Shown here: in pieces, positions 40,478 through 48,429 of the stretch
How positions within the stretch are numbered: position 1 is the first letter of the stretch
Layout: every line of letters begins with the position of its first letter
Assembly: GCF_002002865.1 (NCBI RefSeq)
Contig: NZ_CP019508.1
Coordinates: 2,770,501-2,834,500 of the forward strand
Source: Brevundimonas sp. LM2
GTDB taxonomy: Bacteria; Pseudomonadota; Alphaproteobacteria; Caulobacterales; Caulobacteraceae
Length of the DNA: 64,000 bases
Direction: 5' to 3'
Made by a program: the position numbers and the translations under genes
Notes under the pieces: model-generated
The model's input: the letters and a program-made list of their open reading frames with translations, nothing else
The model's database searches: none
Told to the model about the DNA's origin: nothing

Positions 40478-40555
40478 GGGCTTAGGTCTTGGGGCTTAGG
40501 GCTTAGCGGTGGCCTCGCGGCCGACCCTCGACCCTACTCCCTAAGCCCTAAGCCC
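40478..40555. repeat. Heptamer hairpin B (GGGCTTA / TAAGCCC units)
   Basis: Left arm: four 7-bp units in register at 40478-40505 (GGGCTTA, degenerate GGTCTTG, GGGCTTA, GGGCTTA). Right arm: TCGACCC and TACTCCC (degenerate) then TAAGCCC twice (40528-40555). The spacer is 22 bp. It fills the gap between gp12 and gp13, and the gp12 stop codon (40548-40550) lies within the right arm. Confidence 0.85.
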
Positions 40556-41165
40556 TCACTTCAATCAGCGGCACCGCCGCCATCCGGCCCGCGTCGAAGC
40601 TCTCCAGCGTCATCTCCAGCCGGTCCGCGTCGAACCGCACCGGCGTGTCGAACAGGAAGCCCGCGGTCACCGCCGCGCCCGCCGCAGGCGCCGTCGCCAG
40701 CGTTACCGCCCCGGTCGCCGCATCCACAGCAAACGCGCCGGCCGCCAGATCCACGCCCCCGACCGCCACCCGCACCGATCCCTCGACCGGCTTGGTGATC
40801 GGGCGTTCCAGATCGCCATAGGCCTTCACCAGGGCGAACGTCGCCCGCACCCCGTCCCCGACCCCCAGGTCCTGGTCCGTCGCCGCCGGCGTCCCGCCCG
40901 GGGCACACGAGGCGAAGTCGGCGAAGTCCCGGAACCGGAACCCGTACAGCCGCCCCCGCCGCGCCTCGAAGAAGGCCGTCAGCTCGGCCATGTCGGCCAG
41001 CGACCTCAGGTTCGCCCCGATCAGATAGCGCCTGCGCCCCATGACCCACGGGCTGTTTCGCCGCTCATGGCCGGACGCCAGGGTGACGATCTCGGTCCGC
41101 CGCTCGACCCCACCGGTCGACCCGAACGCCAGCCGCGCGGGCAGGCGCACCTCATGAAAGCTCAT
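40548..41165 (-). CDS. GTA DUF2460 distal tail protein (gp12-like)
   Basis: 205 residues starting MSFHEVRLPARLAFGSTGGVER, with VTLASGHERRNSPW and GRLYGFRFRDFADF, the DUF2460/TIGR02217 signature. It forms the distal tail ring below the tube. The ATG at 41165 overlaps the stop of a 22-codon leader that begins with a copy of the same MSFHEVR sequence. The last codons run into heptamer hairpin B. Confidence 0.9.
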   Translation of the reverse strand: MSFHEVRLPARLAFGSTGGVERRTEIVTLASGHERRNSPWVMGRRRYLIGANLRSLADMAELTAFFEARRGRLYGFRFRDFADFASCAPGGTPAATDQDLGVGDGVRATFALVKAYGDLERPITKPVEGSVRVAVGGVDLAAGAFAVDAATGAVTLATAPAAGAAVTAGFLFDTPVRFDADRLEMTLESFDAGRMAAVPLIEVRA

Positions 41166-41232
41166 CGACGCCCCCGATCCGCGCCCTTGTCATCCCCGCG
41201 AAAGCGGGGACGCACTTCGTGAAAGCTCATCG
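41152..41232 (-). repeat. Duplicated gp12 start flanking a REP hairpin; 22-codon leader ORF
   Basis: TCGATGAGCTTTCA is present twice on the minus strand (reading down from 41232 and from 41167), followed in both by GA-GTGCG with two differences. Between them lies CCCCGCTTTCGCGGGG, a GAAA-loop hairpin on the plus strand. The upstream copy opens an ORF (41230 to 41162) reading MSFHEVRPRFRGDDKG and stopping at ATGA over the true gp12 start. This looks like insertion of a REP with target duplication, leaving a coupled leader. Confidence 0.7.
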
Positions 41233-41242
41233 ATCATTCCCT

Positions 41243-41773
41243 TCAAAGCCTTCGCGCGCCGAGCGCGGTCGCACGCGCCAGCATCTGGGCGATCTGCGCC
41301 TCGGACCGCAGCAGGGCCGGAGCCCCGCCGTCGACGCTGACATTGACCGTCACGCCCCCGCCGCCGCCCGGCTCGATCGCCCCGGACCCCGCCGGCCGAA
41401 ATACCTCGGGCCCGCGCTCGCCGACCAGATAGGCCCCGCCGCCCCGCACGCCGCCGCCATCCGCCCGCGCCCCGCCGAACCCCGCCGCGCCCGAGACTGC
41501 CCCCGAGACCGCCCTGGCGATCGCCTCGCCCAAGCCGGTGGACCCGCCCACACCAGACCCCGCCGCCCCCAGCACCGCCCGCGCCAGTTCCGAAAGAGAC
41601 ACCTCCCCGTCCGCCGCCGCCCGCGCCAACGACTGGGTCAGACTGGCCCCCGCGCGCGCGAAGGCGTCCTCGATGCTCGCCGCCGCCCGCTCCGCCGGCT
41701 CCCGCAACGCCTCCAGCGCCACGGCGGCCTCCGCCGCCCGCATGGGCAAGGTGTCCAAGGGTTCGTCGGTCAT
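41243..41773 (-). CDS. GTA tail tape-measure protein (gp11-like, short)
   Basis: 176 residues from ATG 41773 (MTDEPLDTLPMRAAEAAV). The N-terminal coiled-coil helix is followed by a Gly/Ala-rich hydrophobic middle and a C-terminal GGGAYLVGERGPEVFRPAG, the classic tape-measure tail motif. It sets tail length and threads DNA exit; the small size suits the short GTA tail. Palindromic element P2 lies upstream. Confidence 0.85.
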   Translation of the reverse strand: MTDEPLDTLPMRAAEAAVALEALREPAERAAASIEDAFARAGASLTQSLARAAADGEVSLSELARAVLGAAGSGVGGSTGLGEAIARAVSGAVSGAAGFGGARADGGGVRGGGAYLVGERGPEVFRPAGSGAIEPGGGGGVTVNVSVDGGAPALLRSEAQIAQMLARATALGARRL

Positions 41774-41781
41774 CAATTCCC

Positions 41782-41935
41782 TTTCTCCCTCCCCCTCGGG
41801 GGAGGGTGGCTGAGCGCAGCGAAGCCGGGTGGGGGCGGCAAGGCCAGGCCCCACAGACCCGTGTCTGCATCGCGCGCCCTGCCCACCCCGTCATCGCTTC
41901 GCAATGACGACCCTCCCCCGAGGGGGAGGGAGAAA
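41782..41935. repeat. GC-rich palindromic element P2 (intergenic)
   Basis: Terminal inverted repeats of about 25 bp: TTCTCCCTCCCCCTCGGGGG at the left end, mirrored by CCCCCGAGGGGGAGGGAGAA at the right. The inner block GAGCGCAGCGAAGCCGGGTG is shared with P1 and P3-P5. It occupies the gap between the tail chaperone gene and the tape-measure gene. Confidence 0.88.
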
Positions 41936-41939
41936 AATG

Positions 41940-42119
41940 CTAGTCCGGCCACGCCCGCATCAGCGCCTCGACCTCGCCACGCCCCATCGGCGTGACCTCC
42001 GGCCCCCGCGCCGTCAGCATCCGCCACTCCTTCAGCGACAGCCGCCAGAACCCCTCCGGCGACACCCCCAGCGACACCGCCGTCCGCAGCATCGCCGCCC
42101 AGCCTGTGGCCTCAGTCAC
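41940..42119 (-). CDS. GTA tail assembly chaperone (DUF2376-like)
   Basis: 59 residues from GTG 42119, overlapping the gp10 stop. The sequence GWAAMLRTAVSLGVSPEGFW then RLSLKEWRML matches the small rcc01693-type phage tail chaperones located just before the tape measure. It presumably coats the tape measure during tail assembly. The ORF continues upstream to 42164, but those residues are Arg-rich and unlike the family. Confidence 0.82.
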   Translation of the reverse strand: MTEATGWAAMLRTAVSLGVSPEGFWRLSLKEWRMLTARGPEVTPMGRGEVEALMRAWPD

Positions 42120-42426
42120 CGGACGCGGCCACGAACGCCGCCGCCACCGCCTCTGCCGCCTCAACCGGCGACACCGCCGACCGGTCCAGCCCCTCCGCCA
42201 GCGCCCCCTCGCCGCCGCCGCGCAGCAGGGCCGCCAGCACCGCCGTCAGGTCCCGCGCCGACAGGCTCCGCATCCGCGCCGCCAGCCCCTCGACCCCCGA
42301 CACCCCCAGCGCCGTCTCGATCTCGGCCAGCGCCCCCAGGGTCAGGCACAGCCGCCGCTCGATTCCCGCCAGCACGGCGACCGCCTCGCCCCGTGCGCCA
42401 TTCCAACCGATCCCGTTCTCGGGCAT
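42112..42426 (-). CDS. GTA gp10-like tail assembly protein
   Basis: 104 residues from ATG 42426 (MPENGIGWNGARGEAVAVLA), preceded by AGGGACAGG. It includes RRLCLTLGALAEIETALGV and LTAVLAALLRGGG, matching the GTA gp10 family. The predicted role is tail chaperone. An alternative ATG at 42438 would overlap the divergent plus-strand lipoprotein start (42437). Confidence 0.8.
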   Translation of the reverse strand: MPENGIGWNGARGEAVAVLAGIERRLCLTLGALAEIETALGVSGVEGLAARMRSLSARDLTAVLAALLRGGGEGALAEGLDRSAVSPVEAAEAVAAAFVAASGD

Positions 42427-42436
42427 CCTGTCCCTC

Positions 42437-42796
42437 ATGATCCGCACCTTGACCGCCTGCCTTGCCGTCCTCAGCCTGGCCGCCTGCGCCACCCCGCCGG
42501 CGCCCGACACCGGCGGATCCAGCCCGGACGGCTACGCCCTGGCCGACCTACTTCCCGCCGAGGCCCCCGCGCTCGCGCGCCAGGCCGCGGCCTGGGGCGA
42601 CCATCGCCTGATCGGCTTCATCGGCATCGTGCTGGTCTTCCCCGGGGCCGACGCCGTCGCCGCCGACCGCCTCGGCTACCGCGTCATCGACGCCGGCGGC
42701 GACAGCTTCACCACCGACGCCCAGCGCGAACGCGCCGACCGCGCCTATGCCTTCGCCGAGCGGTGGAACACCGCCATGCTGGCTACAGCGCGCTGA
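42437..42796 (+). CDS. Small lipoprotein inserted on the opposite strand of the GTA cluster
   Basis: 119 residues with a clean lipoprotein signal MIRTLTACLAVLSLAAC. The body includes HRLIGFIGIVLVFPGADAVA, and the C-terminus ends ERWNTAMLATAR. It is transcribed against gp9 and gp10: its ATG nearly abuts the gp10 start and its 3-prime end overlaps the gp9 stop by 14 bp. No family recognised. A conserved opposite-strand gene between gp9 and gp10 would be unusual in GTAs. Confidence 0.7.
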   Translation: MIRTLTACLAVLSLAACATPPAPDTGGSSPDGYALADLLPAEAPALARQAAAWGDHRLIGFIGIVLVFPGADAVAADRLGYRVIDAGGDSFTTDAQRERADRAYAFAERWNTAMLATAR

Positions 42797-43193
42797 ACCC
42801 GACCGCCCCGCCGCTGGCCAGGCTGATGGCGAAGGTCGCCTCGCCCTCGTGGTCGCCGGCATATTCCAGTGCCGCCACCAGGAACGCCCCCTGCAGCACA
42901 CCGAAGTCCGGCACGATCAGCTGCCAGGTCTTCAGCGCCTGATCGAAGAAGGCCTCGCGGATCGCCGCGTCCGAGGCCGCATCGCGAAAGATGCCCTGCC
43001 CCGACACCGCCGCCGACTTGACCCCGGCCCCGCCCAGCAGCTCGCGCCACCGCCCGGCCGAGTCCGCATCGGTCGCATCCACCGTCCGGGCGTTCAGCGA
43101 GATCGTCCGCGCCCTCAGTCCCGCCACCGTCGTGAACACGCCCGGCGCGCCCTCGATCTTCAGCAGGATATCCTTGCCGCGTTGAGCCGCCAT
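42783..43193 (-). CDS. GTA major tail tube protein (gp9-like)
   Basis: 136 residues from ATG 43193 (MAAQRGKDILLKIEGAPGVF). It has the TP901-1-type tail-tube pattern TVAGLRARTISLNARTVDAT, AVSGQGIFRDAASD and VPDFGVLQGAFLVAALEYAG. It polymerises into the tail tube. The ORF extends to 43274 through heptamer hairpin C without homology. Confidence 0.9.
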   Translation of the reverse strand: MAAQRGKDILLKIEGAPGVFTTVAGLRARTISLNARTVDATDADSAGRWRELLGGAGVKSAAVSGQGIFRDAASDAAIREAFFDQALKTWQLIVPDFGVLQGAFLVAALEYAGDHEGEATFAISLASGGAVGFSAL

Positions 43194-43214
43194 GTTGGTT
43201 CTCCCGTGATTGGA

Positions 43215-43740
<526 letters not shown>

Positions 43741-43744
<4 letters not shown>

Positions 43745-44085
43745 CGGCTTCGCTCCAGGCTCAGGCTCACGCGTCCCGGCCGGTCCGGATCCCCGTCGAC
43801 CGCCGCGATCGTCCAGTCGGCCCCGCCGAACCGGACCACCCGGCCCTCGCCCAGCCGCGGATCCGCCCGTGTCTCCGCTGTCGCCGTCTCAATCGACGCG
43901 GTGACGCCGGCCTCCGTCCGCTCCCGCCGCCGACGCCCGTCCAGCCTCAGCCAGACCGACCCCAGGGCCTCGAACGACACCGCCCGCCCGCCATAGGGCG
44001 TCTCCGCCGCGACCGGCTCCAGCAGCTGCGCCAGCGTGCGCGCGCTCAAGTAGCCCGCAGGGGGGTAGCGTAACGAGGAGGTCAC
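43741..44085 (-). CDS. GTA head-tail adaptor (gp7-like)
   Basis: 114 residues from GTG 44085, which overlaps the gp6 TGA as GTGA. The pattern LEPVAAETPYGGRAVSFEAL, SVWLRLDG, RRERTEAGVTASIETATAE and FGGADWTIAAVDGD matches phage head-completion/adaptor proteins. The ORF is open to 44115 (MDRAVSRGAV), but coupling favours the shorter form. Confidence 0.85.
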
Positions 44086-44348
44086 AACCGCACCACGCGA
44101 TACGGCGCGATCCACGCCTCCACGGGCCGGATCGACATCTCCACCTCGCCCCGCTCATAGGCCCTCAGCGCCAGCATCAGGATCGCCAGCCGCAGCGGCG
44201 CCGCCGAGGTCGAGGTCAGGGCAAGCCCCACCTCCCCCTCGACCCGCGCCCGGGCCGCATCGATCAGCGTCTGGATCAGCCCGTCCTCCGCCTCATGCGC
44301 GACGCGCAGGAACAGCTTCGCCTCCGTGAGGCTCACGGGTGCGGTCAT
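44082..44348 (-). CDS. GTA head-tail connector (gp6-like)
   Basis: 88 residues from ATG 44348 (MTAPVSLTEAKLFLRVAHEA) with GAGAG upstream. LIQTLIDAARARVEGEVGLA and LRLAILMLALRAYERGEVEM are typical of the gp6-like connector fold. It mounts on the portal. The upstream extension through P3 to 44480 is not homologous. Confidence 0.88.
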   Translation of the reverse strand: MTAPVSLTEAKLFLRVAHEAEDGLIQTLIDAARARVEGEVGLALTSTSAAPLRLAILMLALRAYERGEVEMSIRPVEAWIAPYRVVRL

Positions 44349-44383
44349 GGGAACTCTCCGATTTTCAGGGATTGCGCACGCCC

Positions 44384-44521
44384 TTCTCCCTCCCCCTCGG
44401 GGGAGGGTGGTCGGAGCGCAGCGGAGACCGGGTGGGGACGGCCGGCGACCCATCGTGCGGCCTTGCCTTGCCGCCCCCACCCGGCGCTTCGCGCCTGCCC
44501 TCCCCCGAGGGGGAGGGAGAT
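44384..44521. repeat. GC-rich palindromic element P3 (intergenic)
   Basis: It starts TTCTCCCTCCCCCTCGGGGG and ends CCCCCGAGGGGGAGGGAGA, with the inner blocks GTCGGAGCGCAGCGGAGACC and CCCACCCGGCGCTTCGCGCC. It occupies most of the 189-bp gap between the capsid and gp6 genes. Same orientation as the other copies. Confidence 0.88.
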
Positions 44522-44537
44522 CGTCGTCGTCAGGCCA

Positions 44538-45800
44538 TCAGCTCACGCTGAACTTCATCACCTTGATCGCATCGAAGTTCTGCACCCCGCCCCCGACCCG
44601 CTTGGTCGTGTAGAACAGCACATAGGGCTTGGCCGAATACGGGTCCCGCAACACACGCACCCCCGCCCGGTCGACGATCAGATACCCCCGCTGGAAGTCC
44701 CCGAACGCGATCGCATGGCTGTTGGCCGCGATGTCCGGCATGGTCTCGATCTCGGTCACCGGATAACCCAGCAGCGACGCCGTCTCCCCCGGGCGCGTCG
44801 CCGGGGCCCAGATGTAGTTGCCGTCCGCATCCTTGAATTTGCGCACGGTTGAGACCGTCTTGCGGTTCATCACGAACCGCCCGTTCGGCCGGAACTGGGC
44901 CTTGGGTGCATAGATCAGATCCAGCAGCCGGTCGGTCGGGCTGGTCGCCGTGAACGCCCCCGCACCCCCCGCCGCGACATAGCCGATATTGCCCCACACC
45001 TGGCTGGCGTCGGCCACGATCGGATAGGCCAGGAACCCCTTGGGCTTGTTGACCCCGTCGCCGCTGACGAAGGCCGTGGTCTCCTGCGCCGCGAAGGCGT
45101 CCTCGACCTCCCCGGCCAGCCATTCGTCCAGGTCGACCAGGGCGTCGTCCAGCAGGGTCTGGGTCGCCGCCGGATTGGCGTACAGGTCGGCCGCCGGGAA
45201 CTCGAGCAGGGCCAGGGTCGCCGGATCCGTCTCTGGCCGCGCCGCCGTCTCCGCCACCCAGCCCGAAGCGATCCCCGCCGTCGACACCGGCTTCCTGAAC
45301 ACGCCCGAGGCCACGGTCCGCACGGTGGCGATCTCGCGCATCGGACTGGTCGCCATCAGCCGCCGCTCGATCGCCCGCTCGGTCTCGGCCGGCACCACAT
45401 AGCCGCCCGAGGTCGGCGCCGACGACAGCCCCGCCTTGATCTCCAGCCCCAGCTCCCGCCCGGTCCGCACATAGCCGTCAAAGGCCGCTTTCACCTCCCC
45501 ATCGCCGAAGGGCGATGGGGAGGACAGGTCGGCCCTGGCCGACCAGGAGGGGGCGACTCCGCCCTCGACCTTGGGCCGCCGCGCCTCGCTCAGCGCCCGG
45601 TCCAGCCGCGCCTGCGCCTGCCCCACCGCCTGATCGATTCGCGCCACCTTCTCCTCCAGCAGCGTGTCGGCGCTGGCCTTCTTCTCGATCTCGTCCAGCC
45701 GGGCGTCGTTCGCCCCTTTGAACGCCTCGAACGCCGCCATCATCTCGTGCATGGCGCTGCGCGCTTCCGGCGAACCGGATGCAGTCTTGGTCTCTTTCAT
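44538..45800 (-). CDS. GTA major capsid protein, HK97 fold (gp5-like)
   Basis: 420 residues from ATG 45800 (GGAGACATC upstream). The N-terminal delta domain is a coiled coil (about 10-75). The mature shell begins near residue 100-120: SSAPTSGGYVVPAETERAIE, REIATVRTVASGVFRKP, DPATLALLEFPAADLYANPA, and a C-terminal AIAFGDFQRGYLIVDRAGV. Residues about 92-103 (LSSPSPFGDGEV) are encoded by the same REP palindrome seen after gap, located near the expected protease-cleavage linker. Confidence 0.94.
   Translation of the reverse strand: MKETKTASGSPEARSAMHEMMAAFEAFKGANDARLDEIEKKASADTLLEEKVARIDQAVGQAQARLDRALSEARRPKVEGGVAPSWSARADLSSPSPFGDGEVKAAFDGYVRTGRELGLEIKAGLSSAPTSGGYVVPAETERAIERRLMATSPMREIATVRTVASGVFRKPVSTAGIASGWVAETAARPETDPATLALLEFPAADLYANPAATQTLLDDALVDLDEWLAGEVEDAFAAQETTAFVSGDGVNKPKGFLAYPIVADASQVWGNIGYVAAGGAGAFTATSPTDRLLDLIYAPKAQFRPNGRFVMNRKTVSTVRKFKDADGNYIWAPATRPGETASLLGYPVTEIETMPDIAANSHAIAFGDFQRGYLIVDRAGVRVLRDPYSAKPYVLFYTTKRVGGGVQNFDAIKVMKFSVS
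45494..45523. repeat. REP palindrome inside the capsid gene
   Basis: CCTCCCCATCGCC, loop GAAG, GGCGATGGGGAGG: the same 13-bp arms as the copy after gap at 23385-23414. At 30 bp it preserves the capsid reading frame and adds about ten Ser/Pro/Gly residues at the delta-domain/shell junction. Confidence 0.85.
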
Positions 45801-45824
45801 GATGTCTCCTGGATAAAAGGAAGT

Positions 45825-45963
45825 CCTCTCCCTCCCCCTTGGGGGAGGGGGGTCGAAGCGGAGCGAAGACCGGGTAAGAACGGCCGGCACCCCCTCGTCC
45901 GGCCTCGCCGGGCCGCCCCCACCCGCTCGCTTCGCGAGCCGCCCTCCCCCGGAGGGGGAGGGA
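45825..45963. repeat. GC-rich palindromic element P4 (intergenic)
   Basis: The left end is CTCTCCCTCCCCCTTGGGGG and the right end is CCTCCCCCGGAGGGGGAGGG. The inner GTCGAAGCGGAGCGAAGACC and CCCGCTCGCTTCGCGAGCC follow the P-element pattern with slight drift. It lies between protease and capsid genes. Confidence 0.85.
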
Positions 45964-45975
45964 TAAAATCTGTGA

Positions 45976-46572
45976 TCAAACCACCTCGAACCGCGCCCCC
46001 GGCAGCATCGGAAACGTCACCAGCGACACCTCCCACAGCTCGACGCCCGACAGCACCCGCAGCCGCCCGTCCCGCCGCGCCCTCGCCGCCCGGAACCCGA
46101 TCGACAGCCCGTCCAGCCCCCCTGCCCGGCTCAGCGCCTGCGCGTACCGCGCCTCAGCCGACCAGTCGGCGATGCGCCCGCGCACGAACAGCCCGCGCCC
46201 GTCCTCGACGACCGCGTCCCAGACCCCGACCACCGCCCGGCTCTCGTGCTGGTGCAGCATCCGCACCCCCGCCGCGCCGGTGCGCCTCAGACTGTCCGTG
46301 AACGCCCCCGCGGCCACCACATCCCCGTTCAGATCCGCCACGCCCCACAGGGAGGCGTAGCCCTGGATCAGGAGGGCACCGTCGCTCTCCCTCCCCCTCG
46401 GGGGAGGGTGGTCGAAGCGCAGCGAAGACCGGGTGGGAACGGCCCGGCGATCCATCGTGCGGCCTTTCCCGGCCGCCCCCACCCGGTCGCTTCGCGACCT
46501 GTGCGGAGCCGATCGTATACGATCGGCCCGCGCCCCCGAGGGGGAGGGAGAAAACCGCGCCGCATCCCTCAT
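45976..46572 (-). CDS. GTA prohead protease (gp4-like) with repeat-encoded N-terminus
   Basis: 198 residues. The protease domain begins near residue 66: ALLIQGYASLWGVADLNGDV, MLHQHESRAVVGVWDAV and the catalytic Ser in LDGLSIGFRA, as in HK97 U35/S78 proteases. It trims capsid precursors. ATG 46572 overlaps the upstream gene stop as ATGA, but residues about 7-62 come from palindromic element P5, inserted between start and domain. It has no in-frame ATG right after the element, so the fused form is probably made. Confidence 0.85.
   Translation of the reverse strand: MRDAARFSPSPSGARADRIRSAPHRSRSDRVGAAGKGRTMDRRAVPTRSSLRFDHPPPRGRESDGALLIQGYASLWGVADLNGDVVAAGAFTDSLRRTGAAGVRMLHQHESRAVVGVWDAVVEDGRGLFVRGRIADWSAEARYAQALSRAGGLDGLSIGFRAARARRDGRLRVLSGVELWEVSLVTFPMLPGARFEVV
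46385..46554. repeat. GC-rich palindromic element P5 (inside the protease gene)
   Basis: It begins CTCTCCCTCCCCCTCGGGGG and ends CCCCCGAGGGGGAGGGAG. Like P1 it contains the extra 18-bp palindrome CCGATCGTATACGATCGG (46509-46526) near the right end. Its coding frame differs from that of P1, so the encoded peptides are unrelated. Confidence 0.85.
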
Positions 46573-46796
46573 TCCCCCGCCTCCAGCCGCTTCTCGATCC
46601 GCTCGACCGCCGCCCGCGTCGCGATCCCCTGCTCCTCCAGCCGCGTCAGCCGCTCAGCCACCAGCCTCTGCTCCCCGACGCGCTCCTCCAGCGACGCGAT
46701 CCGCGCCGCCGCCCCGCCGGCCCAGACCAGGCCGCCGATCGTCTGCACCGCCAACGCCACGGCCAGGCCGGTCGCGAGTTTTCGTAGGTCGTCCAT
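46569..46796 (-). CDS. Small GTA protein with one membrane helix and a coiled coil
   Basis: 75 residues from ATG 46796 (MDDLRKLATGLAVALAVQTI). A hydrophobic segment at about 8-27 is followed by a charged coiled coil ASLEERVGEQRLVAERLTRL. The position between portal and protease matches the small gp3.5 slot of other GTAs, but the sequence alone does not identify it. The stop overlaps the protease ATG. The reading frame runs upstream through heptamer hairpin D, which is not expected to be translated. Confidence 0.75.
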   Translation of the reverse strand: MDDLRKLATGLAVALAVQTIGGLVWAGGAAARIASLEERVGEQRLVAERLTRLEEQGIATRAAVERIEKRLEAGE

Positions 46797-46811
46797 GTCT
46801 CGCTCCGCTCG

Positions 46812-46930
46812 GGTGGCTGGTGGCTGGTGGCTGGTGGCTGGTGGCTGGTGGCTGTCCGCGTCATCCGCGGTGCCAGGCGTCAAGGCCGGTCGCCGTACAG
46901 GCAGTCACCAGCCACCAGCCACCAGCCACC
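46812..46930. repeat. Heptamer hairpin D (GGTGGCT / AGCCACC units)
   Basis: Six perfect GGTGGCT units (46812-46853), a 49-bp spacer, then AGTCACC and three AGCCACC units (46903-46930). It uses the same heptamer as hairpin A, 7.7 kb away. It fills the gap between the portal gene and the small protein gene. Confidence 0.92.
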
Positions 46931-46947
46931 CCCTGACCCAACCACCC

Positions 46948-48120
46948 CTACCCAGCCACCCCCGCCATCCGCCGCCGCTCCTCGTCCGTCAGGAACCCCG
47001 CCCCCGACAGCCGCGCCCACAGGGCATCGCGCTCGGGCTGCAGCGCCGGCACCGCGTCCAGGTCCGGCTCGATCCGCACGCCCGAAAACCGCCCGCCCAG
47101 CCACCCGCTCAGCGCCCCGGCCGTCTTCCGCGCCAGCGGCACCACCGTCCCGCGCCAGAAGGCGGCATTGGCCTCGCGATAGTTGGCGTAGGTCGCGTCG
47201 CCGGGGATCCCCAGCAGCTGCGGCGGCACCCCGAAGGCCAGGGCGATCTCGCGCGCCGCCGCGTGTTTGCCGGCGATGAAGTCCATGTCGGCCGGGCTCA
47301 TCGACATCGGCTTCCAGTCCAGCCCGCCCTCCAGCACCATGGGCCGGCCGGCATTGCCCGCCCCGGCGTGCGCCTCGCCCAGCTCGGCCTTCAGCAGGGC
47401 GAACTGCGCCTCGGTCAGCCGCTCCCCGTCCGCCCCCTTGAACACCAGGGCCCCGCTGGGCCGCGCCGCATTGTCCAGCAGCGCCTTGTTCCAGGCCCCC
47501 GAGGCATTGTGCACGTCGATGGCCGCCGCCGCCGCCTCCAGCGGCGAAAATCCGTAATGGTCGTCGGTCGGGTTCCACAGCTTCAGCTGCATCACCGGCA
47601 TCCAGCCGTCGGCCGCCCGCCCGATCCGCACCGACCGCCCGCCGACCGCATAGTCATAGGCGTCCGGCCACCCGGCCCGGCCGGGCACCACCTGCACCCG
47701 GTCGGGCCGCAGCGACCACAGCTCTTCGGGCTCGGTCTCCCCCACCGCCTCGACATAGGCATTGCCCGCCGTCTGCAGCGCGCCATACAGGCCCTCCAAC
47801 CACTCGGCCCCCGACTGCTCGGGATTGGGCTGACGCAGCAGCCGCGCGGCCGGATGGTCGTCGTCCCGCGCCCCGTCGGCGAACACCACCAGGGGCGTCG
47901 CCGCGCAGGCCTCGGCGATCATCCGCACGCAGCGATAGGCCACGGCGTTCCTGGCGAACCCCTCGCGCGCCAGACTGCCATAGTCGCGCGGCGTCCACCG
48001 GGGCCGCCCCGCGCCGGTCAGGGCGATCAGGGGGCCCGCGCGGCTGGCCTTGGTCTCGTCCGCGCCCGCCGTGGCGGCCGCCCGCGACCGGCCCGGCTTC
48101 CACCAGCTGGAAATTGCCAT
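46948..48120 (-). CDS. GTA portal protein (gp3-like)
   Basis: 390 residues from ATG 48120 (MAISSWWKPGRSR). Portal hallmarks are EGFARNAVAYRCVRMIAEAC, PLVVFADG, WLEGLYGALQTAGNAYVEAV, ELWSLRPDRVQVVPG and FGVPPQLLGIPGDATYANYR. It forms the dodecameric DNA channel of the head. The longer ORF to 48372 is antisense to the small plus-strand gene and is rejected. Confidence 0.93.
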   Translation of the reverse strand: MAISSWWKPGRSRAAATAGADETKASRAGPLIALTGAGRPRWTPRDYGSLAREGFARNAVAYRCVRMIAEACAATPLVVFADGARDDDHPAARLLRQPNPEQSGAEWLEGLYGALQTAGNAYVEAVGETEPEELWSLRPDRVQVVPGRAGWPDAYDYAVGGRSVRIGRAADGWMPVMQLKLWNPTDDHYGFSPLEAAAAAIDVHNASGAWNKALLDNAARPSGALVFKGADGERLTEAQFALLKAELGEAHAGAGNAGRPMVLEGGLDWKPMSMSPADMDFIAGKHAAAREIALAFGVPPQLLGIPGDATYANYREANAAFWRGTVVPLARKTAGALSGWLGGRFSGVRIEPDLDAVPALQPERDALWARLSGAGFLTDEERRRMAGVAG

Positions 48121-48237
48121 CGAATGATCCTGGGTTGGCAGCGCCGCCGGCACGGGCGGGCTGCGGGAAAGAACGGCGTGGACCTTGCGGCGCGAAACGC
48201 GGGTGTCTCGAAACGAGGCATGGCGGAGGGCGGCGAC

Positions 48238-48429
48238 ATGACGGACTTCGATCAATTTGCGGTGCAGGTCGGCCGCACCGACCTGGGCTCCTGGCACTGG
48301 TCGGTCATCGACCGGGACGGCGCCGTCATCGCGCGCGGCCGGGGTCAGGACCAGACCGAGGCCCGGTGCCATGCCCTCACCCGGGCCCGCACGCTGTCGC
48401 GAACCCTCCGCGTCGCGGAGCCCGCGTGA
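48238..48429 (+). CDS. Small protein of unknown function opposite the portal gene
   Basis: 63 residues from ATG 48238 with GGAGGG 7 bases upstream. The sequence has GRTDLGSWHWSVIDRDGAVI, an antiparallel-beta-like pattern, then a basic helix ALTRARTLSRTLRVAEPA. There is no signal or membrane segment. It is divergent from the portal gene and its stop overlaps the next start (TGATG). Not recognised. Confidence 0.6.
   Translation: MTDFDQFAVQVGRTDLGSWHWSVIDRDGAVIARGRGQDQTEARCHALTRARTLSRTLRVAEPA

Noticed and set aside
46246-48237. Plus-strand open frame of about 660 codons across portal and repeats
   Set aside because: It is the complement of the portal gene and repeat DNA, with Arg/Pro-rich translation; only the 3-prime 63 codons have a start, a ribosome site and sensible composition.
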